From Coriobacteriia bacterium (lineage in GTDB: Bacteria; Actinomycetota; Coriobacteriia; Anaerosomatales; PHET01): DNA of 34,344 bases. Shown in pieces: positions 5,583 through 13,385 of the stretch. Each line of letters opens with the position of its first letter. Position 1 is the stretch's first letter. The notes under the pieces were generated by a model. The model saw nothing but the letters and a program-made list of their open reading frames with translations. It made no database searches and was not told where the DNA came from. Location of the stretch: positions 1-34,344 of the forward strand of contig WRDS01000011.1 in the NCBI GenBank assembly GCA_009779675.1, written 5' to 3'. The translations under genes were made by a program, and so were the position numbers.

Positions 5583-7964
5583 ATGTCGGAGAAGGCAAAA
5601 GTCGCGGGATATGAGCGCATGATCGATGACGTTTTGAGCCCCAACTCTTTGACGGTCCTACAGAGGCGTTACCTGCGCAAGGATGCCGAGGGCAACTCCC
5701 AAGAAAACCCCTCGGACATGTTCATCCGTGTTGCCGAGAACATTGCAGGAGCCGAAAGGGTGTGGGGCGCAGACGATGCGCGGGTCGCCGAGGTAGCGCA
5801 CGACTTCTATGACCTCATGACATCGCTTGAGTTTCTGCCAAACTCTCCGACGCTCATGAATGCCGGCCAGGAGCTGCAGCAGCTCTCCGCGTGTTTTGTC
5901 CTTCCGATTGAGGACTCCATGGAGTCCATCTTTGGAGCGGTGCGGGACACTGCGCTCATCCATAAGTCCGGTGGCGGCACTGGCTTCTCGTTTTCACGGC
6001 TTCGGCCAGCGGGTGACTCGGTCAAGTCGACTCAGGGTGTTTCGAGCGGGCCGGTCTCTTTCATGCGGGTATTCAACCAGGCGACAGAGGCGGTAAAGCA
6101 AGGGGGCACCCGTCGCGGGGCGAACATGGGGGTCCTGCGCATCGACCACCCTGACATCCTTCATTTTATCGGCTGCAAGTCCGATGGCGATTTCTCGAAC
6201 TTCAATATCTCTGTGGCCTTGACCGAGGAGTTCATGCAGGCGGTCCGGCAGGGGGAGAGCTACGACCTGCACAACCCGCGTGCCAAGGAGGTCGTCGGGC
6301 AGCTGGATGCGCGTGAGGTCTACGACCTCATCGTTGAGATGGCGTGGGCGACAGGGGATCCGGGCATCATCTTCATCGATCGGATCAACCGCGACAATCC
6401 TACGCCGCAGCTCGGCGAGATCGAGTCGACGAACCCCTGTGGCGAGCAGCCGCTTCTGCCGTACGAGGCATGCAACCTCGGCTCGGTGAACCTTGCAAAG
6501 ATGACGCGTCCTGGCGAGGGTGGCGTGGATGTCGATTGGGACCGCCTTGCCAATGTTGTCGCCCGAGGCGTTCGGTTCCTTGACGATGTGATCGAGGTCA
6601 ACGAGTACCCACTGCCGGAGATCGATAAGCTCGCTCGGGGAAACCGCAAGATCGGCCTCGGCGTTATGGGTTGGGCGGACATGCTCATCCTGCTCGGCAT
6701 CGCCTACGACAGCGAGGAGGCGGTTGAGCTGGGCGAGAGGCTCATGGGCTTCATCAATGCCGAGGCCAAGGCGGCCAGCCGCAAACTTGCCGTCGAGCGG
6801 GGAGCGTTCCCTAACTTCAAGGGCTCGGCTTACGATGTCGGCGCGGGCGGCGGTGCGGGCACGGGTGGCGGCGATGAGAGTGGCGGTCGCGCTGCCGACG
6901 GCGTTGGCGCGGGCGGCGGCGGGGCCATCCGCAATGCGACGGTCACCACGATCGCCCCCACGGGGACGCTTTCGATCATCGCGAACTGTTCAAGTGGCGT
7001 CGAGCCCCTTTTCGCCGTGAGCTACGTGAGAACGGTTATGGACAACGACCGCTTGATCGAGGTCAATCCGCTCTTCGAGGATGCCGCCGTCGAGCGGGAG
7101 TTCCACAGCTGGGACCTTATGGCGCTTATCGCCGAGCACGGCTCGGTGCGTGATATGGAGGAAGTACCGGCTGACGTGCGCGACATCTTTGTGACCGCGC
7201 ATGATATGGCGGCCGACTGGCACATTCGGATGCAGGCGGCTTTCCAGAAGCACACCGATAATGCCGTCTCAAAGACGGTGAACTTCTCGGCGGATGCTAC
7301 GACTGACGATGTCCGACACGTGTACGACCTTGCGTACGAGCTCGGTGTCAAAGGGGTCACCATCTACCGAGACGGCAGCAAGACCGATCAGGTCCTCACG
7401 ACTGGGAAGTCGCAGTCGGTTCCGGGTGGCTCGGCGGCGGGTGGCTTGGCGATGGAAGGCTCGGCGATGACCAGGCCAGGGGAGATTGAGCCGAGACCGC
7501 GACCGCGGATCACGCAGGGGCGCACGGAGAAGATCCAGACCGGCTGCGGCAACCTCTATATTACGGTGAACTGGGACGAACATGGTATGTGCGAGGTGTT
7601 TACCCAGATGGGTAAGTCCGGCGGCTGCGCGGCATCCCAGTCCGAAGCGCTTTCGAGGATGATCTCGGTCTCTTTGCGCGCCGGGGTGGATCCGGAAGCT
7701 ATCCTAAAGCATCTGCGAGGCATCCGCTGCCCGTCGCCGTCATGGGCGGAGGGGGGCAAAGTGCTCTCATGTGCGGATGCGGTCGGCATTGTCATGGAGC
7801 ACGCGGCTCAGTTCATGGAAACCGGCACAGAGGCAACCGTTATTACGCGGAATACCAGTGCGCTTGATAACATGTCTGGGGCGTGCCCCGAGTGCGGTGG
7901 GTCTTTGGAGCACGAAAGCGGTTGCAGTGTTTGCAGGAGCTGTGGTTTTAGCAAGTGCGCATAG
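5583..7964 (+). CDS. nrdJ: Adenosylcobalamin-dependent (class II) ribonucleotide reductase
   Basis: This enzyme reduces ribonucleotides to deoxyribonucleotides using a radical generated from vitamin B12, so it needs neither oxygen nor a second subunit (793 aa). The active-site loop NPCGE places Asn284, Cys286 and Glu288; Cys104 (SACFVLP) and Cys297 are the probable redox pair, with the same 11-residue spacing from the radical cysteine as in other NrdJ proteins. Residues 650-750 (SGGCAASQSEA ... CADAVGI) are the TSCPD-type C-terminal domain. A cysteine-rich tail (768/771, 781/784, 787, 792) probably feeds electrons or binds zinc. Residues about 418-448 are an extra Gly/Ala/Asp-rich insertion of low complexity. 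AAGGGG lies six bases before the ATG. dcd follows 86 bases later. Confidence 0.97.
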   Translation: MSEKAKVAGYERMIDDVLSPNSLTVLQRRYLRKDAEGNSQENPSDMFIRVAENIAGAERVWGADDARVAEVAHDFYDLMTSLEFLPNSPTLMNAGQELQQLSACFVLPIEDSMESIFGAVRDTALIHKSGGGTGFSFSRLRPAGDSVKSTQGVSSGPVSFMRVFNQATEAVKQGGTRRGANMGVLRIDHPDILHFIGCKSDGDFSNFNISVALTEEFMQAVRQGESYDLHNPRAKEVVGQLDAREVYDLIVEMAWATGDPGIIFIDRINRDNPTPQLGEIESTNPCGEQPLLPYEACNLGSVNLAKMTRPGEGGVDVDWDRLANVVARGVRFLDDVIEVNEYPLPEIDKLARGNRKIGLGVMGWADMLILLGIAYDSEEAVELGERLMGFINAEAKAASRKLAVERGAFPNFKGSAYDVGAGGGAGTGGGDESGGRAADGVGAGGGGAIRNATVTTIAPTGTLSIIANCSSGVEPLFAVSYVRTVMDNDRLIEVNPLFEDAAVEREFHSWDLMALIAEHGSVRDMEEVPADVRDIFVTAHDMAADWHIRMQAAFQKHTDNAVSKTVNFSADATTDDVRHVYDLAYELGVKGVTIYRDGSKTDQVLTTGKSQSVPGGSAAGGLAMEGSAMTRPGEIEPRPRPRITQGRTEKIQTGCGNLYITVNWDEHGMCEVFTQMGKSGGCAASQSEALSRMISVSLRAGVDPEAILKHLRGIRCPSPSWAEGGKVLSCADAVGIVMEHAAQFMETGTEATVITRNTSALDNMSGACPECGGSLEHESGCSVCRSCGFSKCA

Positions 7965-8050
7965 GCAAGCCAGGCAATCCTTGGATTGGGCGATCCTCGG
8001 CTTTGCTGGGGTGACTGCGAGGGCAAAAGCGTGAAAGGAAGCATGACACC

Positions 8051-8629
8051 GTGATTCTTTCGGATCGCACTATCAAACTCGAATTGGCCCGCGGGCGGAT
8101 CGTCGTCGACCCGATAGACCCGGATGATATCCAGCCCTCCAGCATCGACTTGCACCTGGGGGAGAACTTCCAGGTGTTCAGGAGCTCGCGGCTGCCCTTC
8201 ATCGACCCCGATAGGGAGCAGCCAGGCCTCACCGAGCGCGTGGTGGCATCAGTCGCCGAGCCGTTCGTGCTTCATCCGGACGAGTTCGCCCTTGGCACCA
8301 CGGTCGAGCGGATCGCGCTGCCGGACGATCTGGTCGGACGTCTGGAGGGCAAAAGCTCGCTCGGCAGATTGGGGCTGCTCATCCACTCGACGGCAGGATA
8401 CGTCGACCCCGGATGGGACGGAAAACTCACCCTCGAGCTGTCCAACGTCGCAAACCTGCCCATCGTGCTCACGCCGGGCATGCGGATCGGGCAGATATCC
8501 TTCTCGCAGATGACGACCTCTGTCGATAGGCCTTACGGGCACCCGGATCTTGGCAGCAAGTACCAAGGCCAGACCGAGGCCACGCCGAGCAGGATGTACA
8601 TGAAACGGCTTACACCGCCGCCGTTGTAG
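8051..8629 (+). CDS. dcd: dCTP deaminase
   Basis: This enzyme deaminates dCTP to dUTP, the route to dTMP in many bacteria, so it works downstream of the ribonucleotide reductase encoded just before it. The 192-residue length is right for the trimeric family. Characteristic segments are SSIDLHLGENFQVF near residue 30, the phosphate-binding GKSSLGRLGL around 98-107, HSTAGYVDPGWDGKLTLE around 112-129 with the catalytic Glu, and the C-terminal flap SKYQGQTEATPSR. Some actinobacterial homologues also hydrolyse dUTP; the sequence alone does not let me decide whether this one does. The start is GTG, with GAAAGGAAG about 11 bases upstream. It is probably co-transcribed with nrdJ. Confidence 0.95.
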   Translation: MILSDRTIKLELARGRIVVDPIDPDDIQPSSIDLHLGENFQVFRSSRLPFIDPDREQPGLTERVVASVAEPFVLHPDEFALGTTVERIALPDDLVGRLEGKSSLGRLGLLIHSTAGYVDPGWDGKLTLELSNVANLPIVLTPGMRIGQISFSQMTTSVDRPYGHPDLGSKYQGQTEATPSRMYMKRLTPPPL

Positions 8630-8696
8630 GCTGTCGCCCCGTTGCCGTCCTGCTGTCGTGGATGTCGTCGTTCTGCCGCTGTGGCTGGTGCCGCAA

Positions 8697-9533
8697 CTAC
8701 CGAGGGCTGTCGGGGACAGTGGCCTTCCTGCCGAGGAACCGCCAGCGCAGGGAAAATGCACTGACGCACGTGCAGTATTCATTGAGATCCCCGGATTCCA
8801 GCTCGATGTCGTCGGCAAAAACATCGGCAAAGAAGACCGTCTCGTTCTTCGTGCTGAGCACCGCACGGAGAATGATCGAATCGTAATTGTCCTCGGCAGG
8901 GCGCAAATTCAAGCCGATCAGTCCCTCGAAAACAAGCTCGATGGGATTGCACTGCTGGCTTCCGATCACCATTTTGAGCGACCGGACATCATCTATCGGG
9001 TACATGGACCCATCTTCGTGGACATGCGCTCCGCTGATGTAGTTCAAGCGCTCTAAACAAGAATCATGGAACTCGTGCGTCAATTCCATCAGGGAATCAA
9101 TATCATCCTGTGCCTTGATGTAATTCCAGCCGGGGAGCGCGGAATCGGCTAATTGGAATCCCTCAAAATCGGCTGGAACGGATTCGCCACGAAGCAGGGC
9201 AGTGATTACCTCGGGCTTTTCAAGCAGCCACCCATATCCCTCATAAGAATCGAGCCTTACCGTGTCATCGCAGAGCAACTCCTTGATCTTGCAGAGCGCC
9301 GCGCCGCTTTTCGATACCCATCCCGCCGGTTTTTCCGGAGTTATGACGTTTATAAGCGCGTCATGGTGTGTGGTTCTGCTTGATGTGCTCAGGTAGTTGA
9401 ACAGCTTTAAGCAACCCTTCTTCCCGTTCGGGACAAGGACCAAGTATTGCTCAGGCCAGCCGACAGATAGGATCGCATATACCTCTGACTTGAAGTACGT
9501 GCCGTGTTCTTCGTCGTGAACGCGGACGAGCAT
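8697..9533 (-). CDS. Uncharacterised 278-residue protein
   Basis: I do not recognise a named family. It looks like a real gene: the frame is long, with G+C-biased codons and a balanced composition, no signal peptide and no membrane segment, so it is probably cytoplasmic. The C-terminal half, from FHDSCLERLNYISGAHV through MYPIDDVRSLKMVIGSQ, IELVFEGLIGLNLRP and NYDSIILRAVL, looks like a compact beta-rich domain of the kind found in small orphan or immunity-type proteins; this is an impression, not a match. The N-terminal half (GTYFKSEVYAILSVGWPEQY) could be a second domain. It stands alone, convergent with dcd, and its stop lies 67 bases from the dcd stop. Confidence 0.75.
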   Translation of the reverse strand: MLVRVHDEEHGTYFKSEVYAILSVGWPEQYLVLVPNGKKGCLKLFNYLSTSSRTTHHDALINVITPEKPAGWVSKSGAALCKIKELLCDDTVRLDSYEGYGWLLEKPEVITALLRGESVPADFEGFQLADSALPGWNYIKAQDDIDSLMELTHEFHDSCLERLNYISGAHVHEDGSMYPIDDVRSLKMVIGSQQCNPIELVFEGLIGLNLRPAEDNYDSIILRAVLSTKNETVFFADVFADDIELESGDLNEYCTCVSAFSLRWRFLGRKATVPDSPR

Positions 9534-9649
9534 CGTCTTACCGCTTTCCCGTTAGGTTACCCACGTGTCTCCGAGAAGCATTGCCGCTCGTTTTGCTTTG
9601 GTTGAATCTTGCGTCACCGGTTTTACAGAGTGCTTTCAGACAGTCGCCG

Positions 9650-9733
9650 CCGTCGCCGCCGCACCGCCGTAGCTGCCGCCATCATCGCGCCATTACTCGT
9701 CGCGCCGTAGTCGCCGCCGCCGCCGTCGTCGGT
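9650..9733. repeat. CCG-rich degenerate triplet tract
   Basis: Between the divergent 278-residue gene and the end of the reductase gene lies a run dominated by GCC/GTC/CCG triplets (for example GTCGCCGCCGTCGCCGCCG). CGTAGTCGCCG appears here and, in similar form, again at about 11266-11284. It matches the triplet-type low-complexity inserts seen inside several coding regions of this window. It extends to the stop codon of the reductase. Confidence 0.6.
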
Positions 9734-10830
9734 TACAGCCCCTCGGTGATTTTCGAGACGATCGGCGTGGGCACAAACCCTGCGAGGTATTTGCCCGCCC
9801 GCGATTCCATGAACGGGAGCCACTTGAGTTTGTGGGTGATGTTTTTCGCGATCCCAGCGGTGGCCTGCGTATAAGCGGCGAGCGCTGTCTCGGCACCTGC
9901 TTCGGGGCCTGCCTCGGCGACCGCACGCCCGGCGAGATGCCCTGAGTTGAGCGCGTAGCTGATGCCCTCTCCGCTCGACGGCGACATGAACCCGCCGGCC
10001 TCCCCGGCGAGAAGGACCCGCCCCTGGCCGGGCGACACGTCGGAGTGGTTTCGCACCGAAAGGGCGACCCATGCCTCTCGCTTGACCGACTCGCCAAGTG
10101 GGAGTCGGCTGCGGAGCACCTCAAGCACCTGCTCCTGTATCTCGTGGGGACGCTTGGTCTTTGGGTAGAAGACCGAGCCTGCAATAGCCACCTCGCCCTT
10201 GGGCACGACATAGGCATACGCAAAGCTATCGCCGATCTTGCGGGTATAAATGCAGTCAAAGAACGGCTCAATCGGTGCCTCAAGACGGCAGAAGTCCTGG
10301 AGGGTGACGTAGTTCGCCACGCTTCCGCTGCCGAGTATCCGTCGCGTGGTGGATCGCGGCCCGTCGCAGCCGATAAGGTTATCGGCAGAGACCTTGACCT
10401 CGGTGCCCGCAGCGCTCAGCACCGCATCGACCTGTTTCTCGGACTGCGTGAACGTCACAAGCGATGTCTTGCCTGCAATGTCGACGTTATCGGGCATGAG
10501 GGAGAGCATCCATGCGTCAAACAAACTGCGATCGACGTTTGCAAAACGCAGCTGGGTAGGCTTTTTTATCCCTCGGTCCCAATCGTAATACCTGAAGTTG
10601 ACCCAGGCAGGCTCAAGCCAAAGGCCCTCAGGCAGCTTTCCGTACGCCGAGAGGAACTCCTGTGAGTACTCGTTGAGCATGCCGCCGCAGCTTTTGTCAC
10701 GCGGCAGGGCAAAGGAGTCGATCATGAGCACTGGCCCGCGTGCCGCCGCGTGCAAAGCCGCCATCGCACCAGCTGGCCCGGTGCCGACGACGATAGTACG
10801 GTAGTGGTTTTTTATCGCTAAGGGATCCAT
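9733..10830 (-). CDS. FAD-dependent oxidoreductase, geranylgeranyl-reductase-like
   Basis: This 365-residue flavoprotein has the fold of the geranylgeranyl reductase and p-hydroxybenzoate hydroxylase superfamily. The N-terminal Rossmann motif VVGTGPAGAMAALHAA binds the ADP part of FAD. KSCGGMLNEYSQEFL follows, with the Cys-Gly-Gly seen in archaeal-type reductases. The GCDGPRSTTRR motif lies mid-protein, and GRVLLAGEAGGFMSPSSGEG is the second FAD motif. Relatives reduce isoprenoid double bonds of lipids or quinones; the substrate here is unknown. I prefer the ATG at 10830 because the Rossmann fold begins ten residues later. An in-frame GTG at 10908 would add 26 residues but lies inside the repeated promoter motifs. 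It is divergent from a small Cys-rich protein gene. Confidence 0.88.
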   Translation of the reverse strand: MDPLAIKNHYRTIVVGTGPAGAMAALHAAARGPVLMIDSFALPRDKSCGGMLNEYSQEFLSAYGKLPEGLWLEPAWVNFRYYDWDRGIKKPTQLRFANVDRSLFDAWMLSLMPDNVDIAGKTSLVTFTQSEKQVDAVLSAAGTEVKVSADNLIGCDGPRSTTRRILGSGSVANYVTLQDFCRLEAPIEPFFDCIYTRKIGDSFAYAYVVPKGEVAIAGSVFYPKTKRPHEIQEQVLEVLRSRLPLGESVKREAWVALSVRNHSDVSPGQGRVLLAGEAGGFMSPSSGEGISYALNSGHLAGRAVAEAGPEAGAETALAAYTQATAGIAKNITHKLKWLPFMESRAGKYLAGFVPTPIVSKITEGL

Positions 10831-10865
10831 GCTGGGCAAGTATAGCTGATAATCGGGTCGGGGCA

Positions 10866-10984
10866 GCGTAGGATATGCAGGGCTGTCGCTATCAAGCGCT
10901 ATTGTCACGTAGGATATGCGGGGCCAGCGCTACACTGAGCCGGTTCGGCAATAGGGTGTTCAGGGCTAGCGTAGGATATGCAGG
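10866..10984. repeat. Three copies of CGTAGGATATGCRGG between divergent genes
   Basis: The 15-bp motif occurs at 10867-10881, 10908-10922 and 10970-10984, all in the same direction. Each copy contains TAGGAT on the plus strand and TATCCT on the minus strand, both of which fit a loose TANNNT -10 hexamer. The last copy sits about 30 bases before the start of the Cys-rich protein and the first about 37 bases before the reductase start. They could be overlapping promoters or sites for a shared regulator of this divergent pair. Confidence 0.65.
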
Positions 10985-11012
10985 TCGAAACTGAGGTTTG
11001 AGGAGCTGCCAC

Positions 11013-11264
11013 ATGACGAGATGCTGGGAGATGCGCGAGTGCGACGAGCAGATGCAGGCCGAGTGCCCGCATGCGTCGATGCTCCATGACAACTGTCCGC
11101 TCAAATGCAACTATGCGGCGTGCACGCGCCCGAGCTACGCCTTCTCCAACGATCCCGATCTTGTGTTCAGCACAGCGATAGACCGCAAGGCACCGGTCAA
11201 AGATGGCTGCATGTACTGTAAATTCTTCCACGAGCATGGGCCAAAGCCAAAGCCCACACAGTAA
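11013..11264 (+). CDS. Small Cys-rich protein
   Basis: This 83-residue protein has eight cysteines in an ordered pattern: C4-W, C10, C18-PH, C28, C32, C37, and a C-terminal pair C66-x2-C69 followed by KFFHEHG. The opening MTRCWEMRECD recalls the CW-type cysteine clusters of small proteins from anaerobes, which probably bind zinc or an iron-sulfur cluster. No signal peptide is visible. The ATG at 11013 has GAGGAG seven bases upstream; an earlier in-frame start at 10998 lacks such a site. The gene is divergent from the FAD reductase across repeated promoter-like motifs, so the two may be co-regulated, and a redox partnership is conceivable. Function not known. Confidence 0.7.
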   Translation: MTRCWEMRECDEQMQAECPHASMLHDNCPLKCNYAACTRPSYAFSNDPDLVFSTAIDRKAPVKDGCMYCKFFHEHGPKPKPTQ

Positions 11265-11356
11265 GCGTAGTCGCCGTAGTCGCGCAAATGCTGCGCCCAC
11301 GGTCTCTTCCGAGGCGGGCTAAAACCTGCGCAACAAACTACAAACGTAGGCGCGTT

Positions 11357-11420
11357 GCAGCACGCAGCACGCAGCACGCTATGTCGGTCGTGCTATTTGG
11401 TCGTGCTATGTCGGTCGTGC
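11357..11420. repeat. Short tandem repeats downstream of the DUF1015 gene
   Basis: GCAGCAC is repeated three times without gaps (11357-11377). GCTATGTCGGTCGTGC then occurs at 11378-11393 and again at 11405-11420. They lie just after the stop codon of the minus-strand DUF1015 gene, in the convergent space with the Cys-rich gene. Confidence 0.7.
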
Positions 11421-11435
11421 AGTACTCGGCGTGTG

Positions 11436-12824
11436 CTACTCGGTGGATCGGAACACCAGGCCGGTCAGAAGCTTCGGGTAGAAGTAGGTGCTCTTCTGGG
11501 GCATGACCTCGCCGCCGAGCGAGACGGTCTTCATCTGATCGAGCCGAGTCGCACGCATGATGAATACCAGGTCGCGGTCGGTAGCCTGCGAAAGCGCTTG
11601 GCGCGGGTCCTTTGCGAAACTCAGCCGCTTTAGGGACTCGCGGTCGTTTATGCTGATGCCGAGCAGGGGGTTTAAGATGAGCTCGGCCAGCACGGTCACG
11701 TCCAGGCTCTTCCACGACAAAGACATGTCAGCGCTGATCGCCTCGTCAAGGCTGACATCGGAGTGCAGTGTTGCGCGGAGCAGCGGGGAGCCAGGGGATG
11801 TCTGGATGAGGAAGGCCGGGACATCCTCGCTTATGCCGACAAACGCGTCGTACGGGTCGCCTTGCCCGCCCTCGGCAACCCCAACGACATCGAAGCGCTG
11901 GCGGAGTTCTGCGAGGAAGCCGTCTGAGTCGAAGTCATTCGCGCACCTCACTACGCGATGGGTAGGCAGGATAGTGAGTTCGGGGTCGTCGATGCTCACG
12001 AGGGCCACCATGATGAAGTCGTAGGCGGCCTCGTGCCCGGCGCTGCCGGAACAGCCGCATCCGCACCCGCAGGTGGCTGCCTCGGCGCTCGCCAGGGCCT
12101 CGGTCACGTCTGACGGCACCGGCTCGCCGGCCGCCTTTGCCCGGCGGTACTCCCGGTAGGCGAGCGAGGTCTTATAGCGATGGTGCCCATCGGCAATAAA
12201 GACACGCGAGGGAGCGAGCAGCGAGACGATCTCATCGATCACTGCGGTGTCGGTGACCGACCAAAGCCTGCTCAGGACACCATCCGCATCGGTCGCCTCC
12301 GCGTCAGCCGGCCTGACGGTAAGCTCATCAAAAAGCCTGATCGACACGTTGTCGGGATCCTCGAAAAGCCCAAGGATCTGGCTCAGGTTGGCCTCCGTCG
12401 CCCTGATGAGCTCAAACCGGTCGCCGATCGCCTTGGGAAGGGTCTGCTCGTGCGGGAGGACTACTCCTGCCGAGAAGGGCTCGAGCGCTACCTCGGCGAT
12501 GAATCCCCGGCGCCTGAAAGCACGCCCCTGATAGGTTCCGCTCTGCTCTAAGACGTAGATGGTCGGGTGCTCATCCTGGGCGAGGAAGCCGGAGCCACGC
12601 CACTCGTCCCACGTTGCTTTTCCCTGGACGTAGCGGCTATCCGGGGCGCTGGGATCCTCGGAGCCGGATGGAAGCTCGAGCGCAACGGCGTTATAAGGGT
12701 CGCGTGCGAGAAGCTGCGTTCGCATCTCCGGTGGTACGACGTCGTAGGGGGGAGCGGTGACTGCCGAAAGGTCGCGACCGATCTTCGCATAGCGCCATGC
12801 TGCAAAAGGACGTATCTGTGCCAC
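11436..12824 (-). CDS. DUF1015 family protein (SerK-like)
   Basis: This 462-residue protein carries the DUF1015 hallmarks: the opening IRPFAAWRY ... TAPPYDVVPPEMR, VLPHEQTLP near residue 123, and FIADGHHRYKTSLAYR at 209-224. The family includes the archaeal ADP-dependent serine kinase SerK, and bacterial members are often found near serine-biosynthesis genes. A kinase role here is only a possibility, as no ser genes are in the window. Residues 252-258 read CGCGCGC inside an Ala/Gly/Ser-rich stretch, an insertion not expected in the family. It could bind metal or be a simple repeat expansion. The GTG start has GGGAGG five bases upstream, and a terminator-like hairpin stands directly before that site. 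Confidence 0.88.
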   Translation of the reverse strand: MAQIRPFAAWRYAKIGRDLSAVTAPPYDVVPPEMRTQLLARDPYNAVALELPSGSEDPSAPDSRYVQGKATWDEWRGSGFLAQDEHPTIYVLEQSGTYQGRAFRRRGFIAEVALEPFSAGVVLPHEQTLPKAIGDRFELIRATEANLSQILGLFEDPDNVSIRLFDELTVRPADAEATDADGVLSRLWSVTDTAVIDEIVSLLAPSRVFIADGHHRYKTSLAYREYRRAKAAGEPVPSDVTEALASAEAATCGCGCGCSGSAGHEAAYDFIMVALVSIDDPELTILPTHRVVRCANDFDSDGFLAELRQRFDVVGVAEGGQGDPYDAFVGISEDVPAFLIQTSPGSPLLRATLHSDVSLDEAISADMSLSWKSLDVTVLAELILNPLLGISINDRESLKRLSFAKDPRQALSQATDRDLVFIMRATRLDQMKTVSLGGEVMPQKSTYFYPKLLTGLVFRSTE

Positions 12825-12839
12825 TGTTGCCTCCCAATC

Positions 12840-12866
12840 AAAAAGGGCTCACTTGCCGAGTGAGCC
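12840..12866 (-). terminator. Hairpin plus T-run in the leader of the DUF1015 gene
   Basis: On the minus strand GGCTCACT - CGGCA - AGTGAGCC is followed by C and TTTTT, an 8-bp perfect stem with a 5-base loop and a U-tract. It ends about four bases before the GGGAGG ribosome site of the DUF1015 gene. It can only act on minus-strand transcripts, and no minus-strand gene lies immediately upstream, so attenuation of the DUF1015 leader is likelier than ordinary termination. Confidence 0.65.
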
Positions 12867-13385
12867 GCGCCATATGGCCTGCTCGTACCGTTGGGTCCGC
12901 CTGTATTGTGTGGGTTATCTGATACACCTGGCAGTTTAGCGTATTCTCACCCGAAAAGCCGTTTCTTGTCTCATCGACTGTCTGGTCACGTCAGTTGCCT
13001 GGCATCTCGGCAACTACTGCCTAGTCCTTGGCCGCTAGGTGTGTTTCTTATACCTATGCGTGTGCATGTCCTGATTCTACGTTACTGTACGTTTAACTGC
13101 GCGCACGTTACCGCATGTTACTGCACGCCACTGTACCAACTTTTTTCTAACGGCATTCTAAAAGCGATATGCAGATGCCGGTTGCAAGATTGTGCCGGTT
13201 GCAAGATGTTGGTGACAAGTCGGGGGAGCGTGATGGCGAATCGTACTCATGACGGATTAATCTAGGTGCGGTCGCCGCGGTACAATTGCGTAGTAGTTCG
13301 GCAACAGAGAGGGCTGACGATGGCTCAACAGCGGAGACAGCTGATGGTGGCTCGGCAATTGAGCGGTTGACATGAGGCGGTTGGC
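12867..13385. other. Gene-free stretch with short repeats
   Basis: No convincing gene lies here. A 124-codon plus-strand frame (12891-13265) has a composition and cysteine content that look accidental. The stretch holds variants of GTTACTGTACG (about 13080-13138), a 15-bp direct repeat TGCCGGTTGCAAGAT at 13176-13190 and 13193-13207, and a TACAAT (13281-13286) that could be a -10 for the plus-strand gene at 13386. It may also carry the promoter and a long leader for the DUF1015 gene on the minus strand. Confidence 0.5.

Noticed and set aside
12891-13265. 124-codon plus-strand open frame
   Set aside because: Composition is unlike a protein, it contains the short repeats of the intergenic region, and no ribosome site or similarity is seen.
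12860-13300. T-box riboswitch before the DUF1015 gene
   Set aside because: The hairpin/U-run invited this idea, but the UGGNACCGCG-type T-box sequence is not found on the minus strand; only the terminator part can be supported.
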